Origin: Eubacteriales bacterium SKADARSKE-1
Lineage (GTDB): Bacteria > Bacillota > Clostridia > Oscillospirales > Acutalibacteraceae
Direction: 5' to 3'
Length of the DNA: 64,000 nucleotides
Assembly: GCA_030920305.1 (NCBI GenBank)
Contig: JARLUB010000002.1
Location: 225,674-289,673, forward strand
Shown here in pieces: positions 44,569 through 54,018 of this stretch. Position 1 is the first letter of the stretch. Each line of letters begins with the position of its first letter. A program made the position numbers and the translations under genes. The notes under the pieces were generated by a model that saw only the letters and a list, made by a program, of their open reading frames with translations, made no database searches and was not told the DNA's origin.

Positions 44569-46017
44569 TCATATACTCTTAATCGTTTTTGATTTACTAT
44601 TTTCATTAAATAAGTAGGTTGAAGCATAACCTAGCATTAACCAAAAGAAAACACCCATAAAATTTATCTCTGATATAATGGTTTTTTCAAAAAGGCTAAA
44701 TACACTATAAGCTAAAATAGCTGAAAGTAAATTTGGAAAAATATTTTGGCTTATCCTATTATTAAATAAAAATCTAAAAAATTGAAAAAGTAATATTAGA
44801 AAAAAGCTCATAAAAAATAAAAATCCAATTGCACCATAACAAACCAATATAGTAACATATCCATTGTGAAAATTTGGAAAAGCTATGCCTGAATCAAAAT
44901 ACATTTGACCATATTTTTTAATATTAGCAATACCAATTCCCATAACTGGATTATGCTTAAATATGATAGAAGCTTGTTTTAAAAGTCTTCTTCTTCCATT
45001 TCCCCCTTCCAGGTCATAATGACCTCTTCCAAAAATTATATCATTTTGACCGTTAATAGCCTCATCATTGCCTGACACTATCGAATACACATCATTAATA
45101 AAGTCAGATGCTTCATTTTGAAAACTATATCTAATTCCTATAGAGCCTAATATTAAGGATATTCCTAATATAATAAATACTATAAGACTTGCAAATTTGC
45201 TTTTTTTAAAGAGCCTACTTTTATTAGATACTACTAATCTATAAAACATCAAAAAAATAATATATATTATCATTAGCAAAAATGATGCTATAGAATCGCT
45301 CAATATGAGGGCTGCTAAATTAATAAGTATACAAACAAAAAAGGTTGTTATTTGTATCCACCTTTTTTGTTCTTTTAGAAATTCCTTTTCTCTTGCCAGC
45401 ATAGTACAAAAAATTATTGAAACCACCGAACAAAAAGCTAAAATGTTAGGGTTTATATAAAGTCCGGTAAACCTTTCTATTCCAGCAGTTTCATACATGC
45501 CTATTACATATTTAAAATTTCCAAAAGTTTGAGTACTTCCTTCTATGACAATTTTATTTTTAAATAAAACTACTATAAAACTAATAAATGTTAATATTGT
45601 TGTTAAAAAAACAATATATTTAAATAATTTTATCATCTCACCATATATTTTTTCTTTATTTTCAATATGCATACCATAAAAAATAAAAAAGCAAACAGCA
45701 AAATGAAATATCATTATTAAATCAAAACCAAAATTTATAGGAAAGGATACTCTTAGTTGAATAAGCGCAGTTAATATTGCAGACGCAATAAAACATAGTA
45801 ATATTTTGCTGTGTTTTATTTTTAAAATATTTTTATTTTTAGTAAGATTATTTTTAAAAATAAAAATTGCCCATATCATTAAAAAGCCATCCATTATTCC
45901 TGACACTACATCCAAAGTGACTATTGATCCTAAAAGCAAGTTAATAAAATATATTGTTCTAAATAAGTGTGTATCCTCTAACATATTAATAAAAGAATTT
46001 TTTCTTATTTCTTCCAA
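44569..46017 (-). CDS. O-antigen ligase / polysaccharide polymerase family membrane protein
   Basis: 482 residues with about 11-12 membrane segments. The periplasmic loop region holds GRGHYDLEGGNGRRRLLKQA and GIGIANIKKYG...NFHNGYVTILVCYGAIG, matching the Wzy_C/WaaL-type signature (NxHNxYL). Polymerises or ligates sugar repeat units outside the membrane. Downstream of the aminotransferase and sugar transferase, so part of the surface polysaccharide cluster. Confidence 0.8.
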   Translation of the reverse strand: MEEIRKNSFINMLEDTHLFRTIYFINLLLGSIVTLDVVSGIMDGFLMIWAIFIFKNNLTKNKNILKIKHSKILLCFIASAILTALIQLRVSFPINFGFDLIMIFHFAVCFFIFYGMHIENKEKIYGEMIKLFKYIVFLTTILTFISFIVVLFKNKIVIEGSTQTFGNFKYVIGMYETAGIERFTGLYINPNILAFCSVVSIIFCTMLAREKEFLKEQKRWIQITTFFVCILINLAALILSDSIASFLLMIIYIIFLMFYRLVVSNKSRLFKKSKFASLIVFIILGISLILGSIGIRYSFQNEASDFINDVYSIVSGNDEAINGQNDIIFGRGHYDLEGGNGRRRLLKQASIIFKHNPVMGIGIANIKKYGQMYFDSGIAFPNFHNGYVTILVCYGAIGFLFFMSFFLILLFQFFRFLFNNRISQNIFPNLLSAILAYSVFSLFEKTIISEINFMGVFFWLMLGYASTYLFNENSKSKTIKSI

Positions 46018-46068
46018 TTAAAAGTCAACCCCAATTTTCTTTCCCATATTTATTTTCTGTAACTTCTT

Positions 46069-46191
46069 GGAGCGGCAGCGCCAGCTTAGCTGACAGGAGC
46101 CAGAAATTAGGTTTTTAAAATCAATTTTTATACTTAAAAGCCTACCCTAATTTCTGGCTCCTGCTTTTTAAAAAAAAGCCTGCCGCTCTCC
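46069..46191. repeat. Nested GC-rich inverted repeat
   Basis: A perfect 17-base inverted repeat (46095-46111 with 46146-46162, AGGAGCCAGAAATTAGG) is enclosed by an outer one (GGAGCGGCAG at 46069-46078 with CTGCCGCTCTCC at 46180-46191). Lies between the aminotransferase and polymerase genes. The inner hairpin is followed by GCTTTTTA, so it may terminate transcription; the outer arms are unexplained. Confidence 0.75.
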
Positions 46192-46197
46192 ACTTCT

Positions 46198-47427
46198 TTA
46201 TTTTAAATCGCTAAGAAACTTTTTAAAAGTATTTATAATATAATCTACTTGATCATCCGAAAGCAATGTATGTAGCGGTAAAGTTATCTCATTTTTATAC
46301 ATATTAAATGCATTTTCAAAATCCTTAATATTAAATTCTAAATTTTTATATGCTGTAAGCAGCGGAAGCGGTTTATAATGCACATTTGTACTTATCCCTT
46401 TTTGTGCCATCAATTTTATCAGTTCATTTCTAAAACTTTCATCTTTACCATTTAATCTAACAGGAAAAAGATGTCCACTAGAGATTTTATTCCCCTCATA
46501 ATGAGTCAAAACTGATACAGGCTCTCCCTCTAATTCTTTACTATACTTTTCTATTATTTCCCGCCTATGACTTAATAAGCGATCATATCTTTTCAATTGA
46601 GCAAGCCCAATTGCGGCCATTATATCTGTCATATTACATTTATAACCCAGTATTTTTATGTCATACTCCCAGCTACCTGCTTGAGTTTTAGAAAGCGCAT
46701 CTTTAGTTTGCCCATGAAGCGACAAAAGCATAAACTCATTATATAAGTCTTCGTCGGAAACTCCCGGTATGCTTTTCCAAGTTAATGCCCCGCCTTCTGC
46801 AGTAGTAAGATTTTTAACTGCATGAAACGAAAAACTCGAAAAATCAGCAACCGATCCACACTTTGCATCGCCAACGCTAGCACCAAAAGCATGAGCTGAA
46901 TCTGCCATAACTATAATACGGCCAAATTGTTTTTGAATGTCATTGTTTGGTACAAATAAATTTTTTTTCTTATTTACAATTCCAAGTATTCTATCATAGT
47001 CACACATTATGCCAAACAAGTCAACCGGAATAATAACTTTTGTTTTATTGGTTATTGCTTTTTCAAGCTTATCATAATCCATAAAAAAGGAGTCTTTAGC
47101 AGTATCTACTAAAACTGGCGTTGCGCCTGTGTGGCAAATAACACTAGCCGATGCCGTATATGTATAAGCACTGGTAATAACTTCGTCCCCAGGTCCTACA
47201 CCTAAAACTCGTAAAATAAGTTCCATACATGCTGTTGCCGAATTTAAACATACAGCCATATTAGTTCCGCAATAACTTGCAATTTCTTTTTCAAAAAGTT
47301 TAGTTTTGGGTCCTGTAGTTATCCAACCAGATTTTAAAGTATCAACCACTTCATCTATTTCCGCTTGAGTTATATCTGGCGGCGAAAATTTTATAGTATC
47401 CAAATTTATTCCCTTCTCACTTTGCAA
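46198..47427 (-). CDS. DegT/DnrJ/EryC1 family sugar aminotransferase
   Basis: 409 residues, PLP-dependent. Motifs: SGWITTGPKTKLFE at the N-terminus, LNSATACMELILRVLG, ITSAYTYTASASVI, MADSAHAFGAS (PLP-binding Asp/His) and SSFSFHAVKNLTTAEGGAL with the Schiff-base lysine (HAVKNLT). It transfers an amino group to a nucleotide-sugar, likely for a capsular or exopolysaccharide unit. Follows the sugar transferase by 17 bases. Confidence 0.92.
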   Translation of the reverse strand: MQSEKGINLDTIKFSPPDITQAEIDEVVDTLKSGWITTGPKTKLFEKEIASYCGTNMAVCLNSATACMELILRVLGVGPGDEVITSAYTYTASASVICHTGATPVLVDTAKDSFFMDYDKLEKAITNKTKVIIPVDLFGIMCDYDRILGIVNKKKNLFVPNNDIQKQFGRIIVMADSAHAFGASVGDAKCGSVADFSSFSFHAVKNLTTAEGGALTWKSIPGVSDEDLYNEFMLLSLHGQTKDALSKTQAGSWEYDIKILGYKCNMTDIMAAIGLAQLKRYDRLLSHRREIIEKYSKELEGEPVSVLTHYEGNKISSGHLFPVRLNGKDESFRNELIKLMAQKGISTNVHYKPLPLLTAYKNLEFNIKDFENAFNMYKNEITLPLHTLLSDDQVDYIINTFKKFLSDLK

Positions 47428-47444
47428 TTTATAATTTTGTTAAT

Positions 47445-48182
47445 TTATGAATTTACTGCAAAAACTGTTTTTATCATTATTTTTAAATCATAAAACAAAT
47501 TAAATTTTTCCATATATTCAATATTATACTTCATTTTTTGTGGTAATACATCTTTTACATATACTTCATCGACATTTTTTGCATCTTTTAGAAGCTTTTC
47601 TTCATCTTTAAAGGCAATACTCGCAAGCGACGTAACTCCAGCTGGCATAAGCAGGGTTGCCAGCATATAATCTTGATAATGATCAACATATTTTAAAACT
47701 TCCGGTCTTGTTCCCACAAAACTCATATCGCCCATTAAAATATTTATAAGTTGAGGAATCTCATCTAGTCTTAATTTTCTAAGCTTTTTCCCAACTTTCG
47801 TGACCCTTATATCGTTATCTGTTGTTACAAGGCTTCCGGTTTTATCGGCGTTTACTACCATTGTTCTAAATTTTATTATTTTAAAAGTGCGGCCAAACGT
47901 TGTTACTCTTTCCTGCAAGTAAAAAATTGGCCCTTTAGAAGTGGACTTAACCATTATTGCAACTACAAAAAATAGTGGTAACAGTAAAATCAACAAAACC
48001 AATGAAAAAATTATATCAAATGCTCTCTTTAAAAATAAAGTAACCTTTTTTTCTTTTAATTTATCATAATAATACCTGACTTCATCATTTCTCAAACTCT
48101 CCGGTAAGTTTTCCCATTTTTTTAAAAATAACATTAAATAGAGCCCCTTAAAATTATAAAAATCTAATTTTTCCCTTCTCAT
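47445..48182 (-). CDS. Undecaprenyl-phosphate sugar phosphotransferase (bacterial sugar transferase family)
   Basis: 245 residues. One transmembrane segment (RAFDIIFSLVLLILLLPLFFVVAIMV, about residues 53-78) followed by the monotopic phosphoglycosyl transferase core KSTSKGPIFYLQERV, FKIIKFRTM, LRKLRLDEIPQLINILMGDMSFVGTRPE. Attaches the first sugar-phosphate to the lipid carrier. Upstream of the aminotransferase, so it starts the local glycan pathway. Confidence 0.93.
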   Translation of the reverse strand: MRREKLDFYNFKGLYLMLFLKKWENLPESLRNDEVRYYYDKLKEKKVTLFLKRAFDIIFSLVLLILLLPLFFVVAIMVKSTSKGPIFYLQERVTTFGRTFKIIKFRTMVVNADKTGSLVTTDNDIRVTKVGKKLRKLRLDEIPQLINILMGDMSFVGTRPEVLKYVDHYQDYMLATLLMPAGVTSLASIAFKDEEKLLKDAKNVDEVYVKDVLPQKMKYNIEYMEKFNLFYDLKIMIKTVFAVNS

Positions 48183-48241
48183 TATATATTAAGCAACTTG
48201 ATTTTTCAATATTATTAACCTCTTACCAAAAAACATTTAAT

Positions 48242-49267
48242 TTATTTTATAAACATAGAGTCACCAAAACTAAAAAACCTATATTTTTCACGAATTGCTT
48301 CAGAATATGCATTCAAAGCAGTTTCTCTCCCACAAAATGCCGAAACCAACATAATTAATGTGCTTTCTGGTAAGTGAAAATTCGTAATCAAAGCATCTAT
48401 AACATTAAATTTATACCCAGGATAAATAAATATGTCAGTCCATCCGCTGCTTTCTTTTATTTCTCCTTCATTTTTAAACATAGACTCTAAAGTTCTGCAG
48501 CTAGTTGTGCCAACTGAAATTACCCTGCCGCCATTTTGTTTTGTTGCTTTTATAAGATCTGCTGTTTCCCTTGAAACCTCATAGTGCTCACTGTGCATTT
48601 TATGGTCTAGTATATTATCTACTTTTACCGGTCTAAAGGTTCCAAGCCCAACATGAAGAGTAACAAAACCTATATTTATTCCTTTTTCTTTTGCTTTTGC
48701 AAGAAGTTCTTTAGTAAAATGTAGCCCAGCAGTTGGAGCTGCCGCCGAACCTAATTCTTTTGAATAAACAGTCTGATACCTTTCTTTATCAGCTAGTTTT
48801 TTAGTTATGTAATGTGGCAATGGCATACTTCCGATTTTATCTAAAATGTTATAAAAATTTCCAGTATAAGAAAACTCAATTATTCTATTTCCATCTGGTA
48901 AAACTTCAAGCACTTTACCTTTTAGCAATCCATCTCCAAAAACAAAAGTTGTTCCCTCTTTTGCTTTTTTCCCTGGACCCGCTATGGTTTCCCAAATATT
49001 TTCTGCCCTCTTATTAAGTAATAAAAATTCAACGACTGCACCTGTATCTTCACGGGTTCCGTAAATTCTAGCTGGTAAAACTCTTGAATCATTTAATATA
49101 AGACAATCGTTTGGCATAAGCTCATCTATTATGTCATAAAAATGTTTATGTGAAATTTTCCCCGTATCTTTATCTAAAACCAAAAGACGAGAGTTGTCTC
49201 TTTTTTCAATTGGTGTTTGAGCGATCAATTCTGGTGGCAAATCATAATAAAAGTCTTTTTTATTCAT
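48242..49267 (-). CDS. queA: tRNA preQ1(34) ribosyltransferase-isomerase QueA
   Basis: 341 residues. Uses S-adenosylmethionine to build epoxyqueuosine in tRNA. Signatures: [44 protein letters not shown] and [14 protein letters not shown]. Divergent from asd with a GC-rich palindrome between them. With QueT at 40368 it indicates queuosine use. Confidence 0.97.
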   Translation of the reverse strand: MNKKDFYYDLPPELIAQTPIEKRDNSRLLVLDKDTGKISHKHFYDIIDELMPNDCLILNDSRVLPARIYGTREDTGAVVEFLLLNKRAENIWETIAGPGKKAKEGTTFVFGDGLLKGKVLEVLPDGNRIIEFSYTGNFYNILDKIGSMPLPHYITKKLADKERYQTVYSKELGSAAAPTAGLHFTKELLAKAKEKGINIGFVTLHVGLGTFRPVKVDNILDHKMHSEHYEVSRETADLIKATKQNGGRVISVGTTSCRTLESMFKNEGEIKESSGWTDIFIYPGYKFNVIDALITNFHLPESTLIMLVSAFCGRETALNAYSEAIREKYRFFSFGDSMFIK

Positions 49268-49321
49268 AAAAACAATCCTTTTTTGTGCTAATTATGTAAA
49301 TAGCGTCTAGTCTTTAATTGT

Positions 49322-49378
49322 TTAGAGGTGCGCCGCGAAAGTGCAAGCATTGCGAGCGCAGAAGTGGCGCACCTCTAA
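49322..49378. repeat. GC-rich palindromic element between divergent genes
   Basis: Perfect 13-base arms TTAGAGGTGCGCC and GGCGCACCTCTAA enclose a GC-rich loop (GCGAAAGTGCAAGCATTGCGAGCGC) that can pair further. No T-tract, and the flanking genes diverge, so it is not a terminator. GC content contrasts with the AT-rich surroundings. Confidence 0.75.
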
Positions 49379-49379
49379 G

Positions 49380-49408
49380 TTGCTAAAATAGCTTGAAAAT
49401 GTTATACT
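49380..49408 (+). promoter_or_regulatory. Promoter for asd-dapA-dapB
   Basis: TTGCTA, 17-base spacer, TATACT, leaving a leader of about 110 bases that contains a small hairpin (TGGATTT/AAATCCA, 49416-49432) and the short leader ORF. Confidence 0.55.
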
Positions 49409-49497
49409 GTGATCTGGATTTTTAAATCCAATATTACCATTATATTAAATTGTTTGACAAGTATCAACATTTAATCAAAAAGAAGAAAGGTGGGAAA

Positions 49498-49533
49498 ATG
49501 ACGATACAATTTAAAATATCGTCTTTTTTATGA
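49498..49533 (+). CDS. Leader peptide (11 codons) coupled to asd
   Basis: ATG at 49498 follows the good ribosome site AAAGGTGGG and encodes MTIQFKISSFL; its TGA overlaps the asd ATG (ATGA). asd itself has no ribosome site of its own, so it probably relies on this short ORF for translation. Confidence 0.5.
   Translation: MTIQFKISSFL
49500..49529 (+). promoter_or_regulatory. Hairpin with T-run inside the asd leader ORF (attenuator candidate)
   Basis: GACGATA/TATCGTC stem (49500-49523) then TTTTTT, directly before the asd start. It has terminator form but only seven base pairs; a ribosome on the leader ORF would disrupt it. Confidence 0.5.
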
Positions 49534-50606
49534 AAAAGTACAGCGTAGGCATACTTGGTGCAACCGGAATGGTTGGCCAAAGGTTCGTTACTTTACTTGA
49601 AAATCACCCATGGTTTCAAATTAAAGTATTAGCAGCTAGTAAAAATTCTGCTGGGATGGCTTACAAAGATGCCGTAAATGGGCGCTGGTTTATGCCAATT
49701 GCAATTCCGGAAAACATTGAAAATATGATCGTTCTTGATGCTGAAAATGATATTGACAAAATTGTGTCCATGGTTGATTTTGTTTTTTGTGCTGTAAATA
49801 TGAAAAAGGAACAGATAGTAGCTCTTGAAGAAAAGTATGCTAAACTTGAATGTCCCGTTATATCAAATAATAGCGCCTGCAGATATTTCTCTGATGTTCC
49901 TATGATATTACCAGAAATAAATCCTGAACATATAGAAATTATACCGTCACAGAAAAAACGATTAGGAACAAAACGTGGCTTTATTGCTGTAAAACCAAAC
50001 TGCTCGCTTCAAAGTTTTGTTCCAGCAATTAATCCTTTACTTGATTTAGAAGTTGAAAAAGTTTTAGCATGTACATACCAAGCAATTTCAGGTGCGGGAA
50101 AGACTTTTGAAACCTGGCCAAAAATGATTGATAATTTGATACCATACATTGGCGGAGAAGAAGAAAAATCTGAACTTGAACCATTAAAAATCTGGGGTCA
50201 CATTGAAAATAATAAAATAATAAATGCAATTCATCCTAAAATAACTACACAATGTTTCAGAGTGCCTGTTAGCAATGGACATACAGCAGCTGTATTTGTA
50301 TCGTTTAACAAAAAAACCTCTCTTGACGAAATAAAATTTAGATGGCAAAATTATAAAAGTACTGTGCAAGAACTAAATTTGCCATCAGCGCCAAAACAAT
50401 TTTTAACCTATTTTGAAGATAATGCAAGACCTCAAATTAAACTTGATAGAAACATAGAAAATGGTATGGGGATTTCTATCGGTCGCCTTAGAGAAGACTC
50501 TCAATACGACATAAAATTTGTCTGTATGTCTCACAATACTATAAGAGGCGCAGCCGGTGGCGCTATTTTAATGGCCGAGCTGCTTTGCGCTAAGAAATAT
50601 ATCTAA
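49530..50606 (+). CDS. asd: Aspartate-semialdehyde dehydrogenase
   Basis: 358 residues. Reduces aspartyl phosphate to aspartate semialdehyde, feeding diaminopimelate, lysine and threonine. NADP motif GILGATGMVGQRF at the N-terminus; catalytic cysteine in KPNCSLQSF; QAISGAGKTFETWPKM. Sequence type resembles the archaeal/USG-like ASD subfamily. First gene of asd-dapA-dapB. Its start lacks a ribosome site and overlaps the leader ORF stop. Confidence 0.95.
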   Translation: MKKYSVGILGATGMVGQRFVTLLENHPWFQIKVLAASKNSAGMAYKDAVNGRWFMPIAIPENIENMIVLDAENDIDKIVSMVDFVFCAVNMKKEQIVALEEKYAKLECPVISNNSACRYFSDVPMILPEINPEHIEIIPSQKKRLGTKRGFIAVKPNCSLQSFVPAINPLLDLEVEKVLACTYQAISGAGKTFETWPKMIDNLIPYIGGEEEKSELEPLKIWGHIENNKIINAIHPKITTQCFRVPVSNGHTAAVFVSFNKKTSLDEIKFRWQNYKSTVQELNLPSAPKQFLTYFEDNARPQIKLDRNIENGMGISIGRLREDSQYDIKFVCMSHNTIRGAAGGAILMAELLCAKKYI

Positions 50607-50689
50607 ATATAAACTAGAAGATGAGACGCCATTTTCATGGCACCCTCAGACCTGTCTTAATTTGTAATTTATTTTTGGAGGTTTTTTAT

Positions 50690-51580
50690 ATGAAAAAAAT
50701 AGTTTTTAAAGGTTCCGGTGTTGCTATTGTTACCCCTATGAACGAAGATGGCTCAGTAAATTATGACACATTCGAAAAACTCATAGAATTTCAGATAAAA
50801 AATAAAACCGATGCAATTATTGTCTGTGGAACTACCGGTGAATCTGCAACTTTAAGCGAAGATGAACACACAAACTTAATAAAATTCGCTGTAGAAAAAG
50901 TGGCAGGCAGAATCCCTGTAATTGCAGGTACTGGCAGCAACAACACCGAAACCGCGTTAAAGCGTTCATTAAAAGCGCAAGAGCTCGGCTGTGATGCACT
51001 TTTAATTGTAACACCATATTACAACAAAACATCTCAAGCGGGTCTAGTTGAACACTACACGTATATAGCCAACGGGGTATCTCTTCCTATTATTCTGTAC
51101 ACTGTCCCGTCAAGAACAGGTGTCTCCATAAAACCAGAAACTTGTTTAGAGCTTTCAAAACACAAAAATATTGTTGCTATTAAAGAAGCTTCTGGAAATA
51201 TTTCAGATATTGCCAAGATAATTTCACTTTGTGGCGACAATCTTAATGTTTATTCTGGGAACGATGACCAAACCCTTCCAATAATGTCTCTTGGTGGTCT
51301 TGGAGTTATTTCTGTTTTTGCAAATATTTGCCCGTTAGAAAGCCACAATATAACTAAAAGTTTCATTTCTGGTAACCTTGAAAAATGTCGCGATATGTTT
51401 TTAAAAGCTTTAGACCTTATGAACATGCTGTTTTGTGACGTAAATCCAATTCCAGTTAAAGAAGCTCTAAAAATAATAGGGTTTAACTGTGGAAAATGTA
51501 GATTACCACTTGTCTCTATGAATATAGATTTAATAGAAAAATTAAAGATGTCTATAAAAAATTATGAGAATATAAAATAA
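50690..51580 (+). CDS. dapA: 4-hydroxy-tetrahydrodipicolinate synthase
   Basis: 296 residues from ATG 50690 after TTGGAGG. Condenses pyruvate with aspartate semialdehyde. Motifs: GTTGESATLSEDEH, the tyrosine in TPYYNKTSQAGLVEHY, and the Schiff-base lysine in VAIKEASGN. Lies 83 bases after asd. Confidence 0.97.
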   Translation: MKKIVFKGSGVAIVTPMNEDGSVNYDTFEKLIEFQIKNKTDAIIVCGTTGESATLSEDEHTNLIKFAVEKVAGRIPVIAGTGSNNTETALKRSLKAQELGCDALLIVTPYYNKTSQAGLVEHYTYIANGVSLPIILYTVPSRTGVSIKPETCLELSKHKNIVAIKEASGNISDIAKIISLCGDNLNVYSGNDDQTLPIMSLGGLGVISVFANICPLESHNITKSFISGNLEKCRDMFLKALDLMNMLFCDVNPIPVKEALKIIGFNCGKCRLPLVSMNIDLIEKLKMSIKNYENIK

Positions 51581-51603
51581 ATATATAAAAAGGATGTCTA
51601 AAA

Positions 51604-52356
51604 ATGACAAAAGTAATTCTCAGTGGTGCATGCGGAAAAATGGGGCAGGTTTTAAATAAACTAATACTGCAAAAGGAAAGTTTAAAAGTGGTTGCGGGAA
51701 TTGGCTCTAAAAATATTTGTGAAGTCGAATACGAAATTTTTAAAGATCCTCTTTCAATAAATGAAGATGCTGATATTATAATTGACTTTTCACATCCCGA
51801 GCGATTAGATTCGTTATTAAAGTTTTCTATAAATAAAAAATTGCCTATTGTTATATGTACAACCGGATTTTCTTGTGAACAAATAGAAAAAATTAAGCGT
51901 GCATCAAAAATTGTTCCGATATTTTATTCTGGGAACATGTCTCTTGGAGTAAACTTACTAATAGAACTTGCTAAAAAGGCTGCAAAGGTTTTAGGAAGTA
52001 ATTTTGATATTGAAATAGTTGAAAAGCATCATAATCAAAAAATTGACGCACCCAGTGGAACTGCACTAATGCTAGCAAATGCTATATCTGATTCTTTAAA
52101 ATCATGTCCAAAGTATGTTTATGACAGGCATTTAAAGAAAGAAAAAAGATCATCCAACGAAATAGGTATTCATTCCGTTCGAGGGGGAACAATTGTTGGT
52201 GAACATGATGTAATTTTTGCAGGAAATAATGAAACTGTAACGCTTTCACATTCAGCACAATCAAAGGAGATTTTTGCTGCTGGCGCATTAAATGCTGCTT
52301 TATTTTTACTCAGCAAGGCCCCTGGGCTTTACAATATGTCAGATCTTTTAGGCTAA
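51604..52356 (+). CDS. dapB: 4-hydroxy-tetrahydrodipicolinate reductase
   Basis: 250 residues. NAD(P)H motif VILSGACGKMGQVL, catalytic EKHHNQKIDAPSGTALML (His and Lys), GIHSVRGGTIVGEHDVIF. Produces tetrahydrodipicolinate for diaminopimelate; in sporulating cells the dihydro form also feeds dipicolinate. 23 bases after dapA. Confidence 0.97.
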   Translation: MTKVILSGACGKMGQVLNKLILQKESLKVVAGIGSKNICEVEYEIFKDPLSINEDADIIIDFSHPERLDSLLKFSINKKLPIVICTTGFSCEQIEKIKRASKIVPIFYSGNMSLGVNLLIELAKKAAKVLGSNFDIEIVEKHHNQKIDAPSGTALMLANAISDSLKSCPKYVYDRHLKKEKRSSNEIGIHSVRGGTIVGEHDVIFAGNNETVTLSHSAQSKEIFAAGALNAALFLLSKAPGLYNMSDLLG

Positions 52357-52580
52357 TCAAAAAATTTAAAATTTTATCCCCTCCGGCGTAATATTAGGCA
52401 ACTTTAAAAACTAAAAATTAAAGCTACAACCTCTTAACTTTTAATGACTTTTGCTTTAGCATGCACTTTAGAGTTAGGTTGTTTGAAACTATACTTGAAA
52501 ATAAGTTGTAAAATTTTTTAAAAGGGCTACTTGCAAAATTATGATTTGTATGTTAAAGTAATCTTGTAGGGTATTTGCTT
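52357..52580. other. Intergenic region with a hairpin; no gene
   Basis: Contains an imperfect hairpin (ACAACCTCTTAAC with GTTAGGTTGT, about 52432-52484); otherwise nothing coding. Confidence 0.5.
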
Positions 52581-52656
<76 letters not shown>

Positions 52657-52661
52657 TCTAT

Positions 52662-52706
52662 AAACCTCATGAATACTGAATTTTCAGTGCTTGTGCGGTT
52701 TTTGTT
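52662..52706 (+). terminator. Possible terminator after tRNA-Ala
   Basis: AAACC...GGTTTTT outer stem with inner ACTGA/TCAGT, then TTTTTGTTTTT. Confidence 0.5.
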
Positions 52707-52725
52707 TTTACCCTAAAATCTAAAG

Positions 52726-52748
52726 TGCTACGAATTCTGCTACGAATT
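52726..52748 (+). repeat. Paired 11-bp direct repeats near the integrase end
   Basis: TGCTACGAATT occurs at 52726-52736 and again at 52738-52748. Such closely spaced direct repeats near att are typical arm-type binding sites of Tn916-like integrases (inference). Confidence 0.5.
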
Positions 52749-52784
52749 TTTCGCAAAACGTGCTTTGCCATGCCGTTTTATGGG

Positions 52785-53939
52785 TTACAAAGAAAATGTA
52801 TTTTCAATGTTTTTCGCCATATTATTTTTTCTCGTGTTGCTGATGTGCGTATAAACATTCGCAGTTGTTTCTATGTCAGCGTGTCCTAACCAGGTTTGAA
52901 CGTCTTTTAATTCCCAGCCCTTATCATATAAAATGCTTGCGCAGCTATGTCTTAAATCGTGAAATCGCATTTCTGGAAAATTATTTTTTGCCAACACTTT
53001 CTGAAATTCTTTTGTTATGTAATCAGGCCTGTATAATCTTCCATCAGGCCAAGTAAAGACATAATCTGTTGCTGTGTAAGTGTTGCCAAATGTGTTTCGA
53101 TTATCAGAGATCTTTTTACGAAGATCAATCAAAACATTTTTAATTTCCGGAAGCAATGCGTATTTTCGTTTGCCTGCTGCGGTTTTAGTTTTGTCTTTAG
53201 CTACTATGGTAAGGTTTTTAACAACCGTATGCCTTATTTCGACAATATCATTTTCAAAATCTATAGCGGACCATTTAAGCCCCAACACTTCGCTACGACG
53301 CAACCCATAATATAATGTCATGTAAATTAGCGGTTGTAAGTGATGATCACGAAATAATTTTAAAACATCATTTGCTTCTTTCGCGTCAAGAAAAACCCCC
53401 TTACTTTCCTCGTCTTCTTTTTTCGGTAAGGGTACTTTCGCTGCAGGATTTCTCAGTATTAGCTCATAGAAAGCTGCTTCTTCTAAAACAGACTTAATTA
53501 TAAAGCTCTGCATTTTTATTGTACGAATTGATAGACCGCCCTTTTTGCCATCGAGACGACCACTTCTAAATTTATTTTCGTAATAATCCGCAATATGAGA
53601 TGGTTTTATTTCAGACAAATTAAGCTTCTTTTTTTGAAAATAGGGGAAAATATGCTTTTCCGCTTGTGTTTTATACCCCTCAAAAGTTATTATTTCAACT
53701 TTATCTTTTTTCTTTTCCAACCACTGCATTAAATAATCTGAAAACAAAATATCATTATTAGCTACAGGCTCTTCCATTTCATATTCAGCTATTAATTCAT
53801 TTAAAATTTCATTTGCGCGTCTTTTATTACCCTTTGTATTTAATTTTGTAGAAACCCACTTTTGTTTATATTTGCCTCCTTCTTTTAAATTTAAAACTGC
53901 ATAATAAGTATCATTTTTTACTTGAATACTTCCTGTCAT
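52785..53939 (-). CDS. Site-specific tyrosine integrase (Tn916/phage type)
   Basis: 384 residues. An N-terminal arm-binding region (TGSIQVKNDTYYAVLNLKEGGKYKQKW), a SAM-like core-binding domain (about 60-170), then the catalytic domain with the first arginine in YYGLRRSEVLGLKW, the HDLRHSCAS box, WLGHADIETT and the nucleophile in ANVYTHIS. Complete catalytic set, so likely active. Adjacent to tRNA-Ala, followed upstream by an excisionase-like gene. Confidence 0.93.
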   Translation of the reverse strand: MTGSIQVKNDTYYAVLNLKEGGKYKQKWVSTKLNTKGNKRRANEILNELIAEYEMEEPVANNDILFSDYLMQWLEKKKDKVEIITFEGYKTQAEKHIFPYFQKKKLNLSEIKPSHIADYYENKFRSGRLDGKKGGLSIRTIKMQSFIIKSVLEEAAFYELILRNPAAKVPLPKKEDEESKGVFLDAKEANDVLKLFRDHHLQPLIYMTLYYGLRRSEVLGLKWSAIDFENDIVEIRHTVVKNLTIVAKDKTKTAAGKRKYALLPEIKNVLIDLRKKISDNRNTFGNTYTATDYVFTWPDGRLYRPDYITKEFQKVLAKNNFPEMRFHDLRHSCASILYDKGWELKDVQTWLGHADIETTANVYTHISNTRKNNMAKNIENTFSL

Positions 53940-54018
53940 AATGTATCCTCCTTAATAATTGAATGAATACATCTCACTGACATACTTCCATTATACCACG
54001 TCTGTCAAGGAGCGAGTG

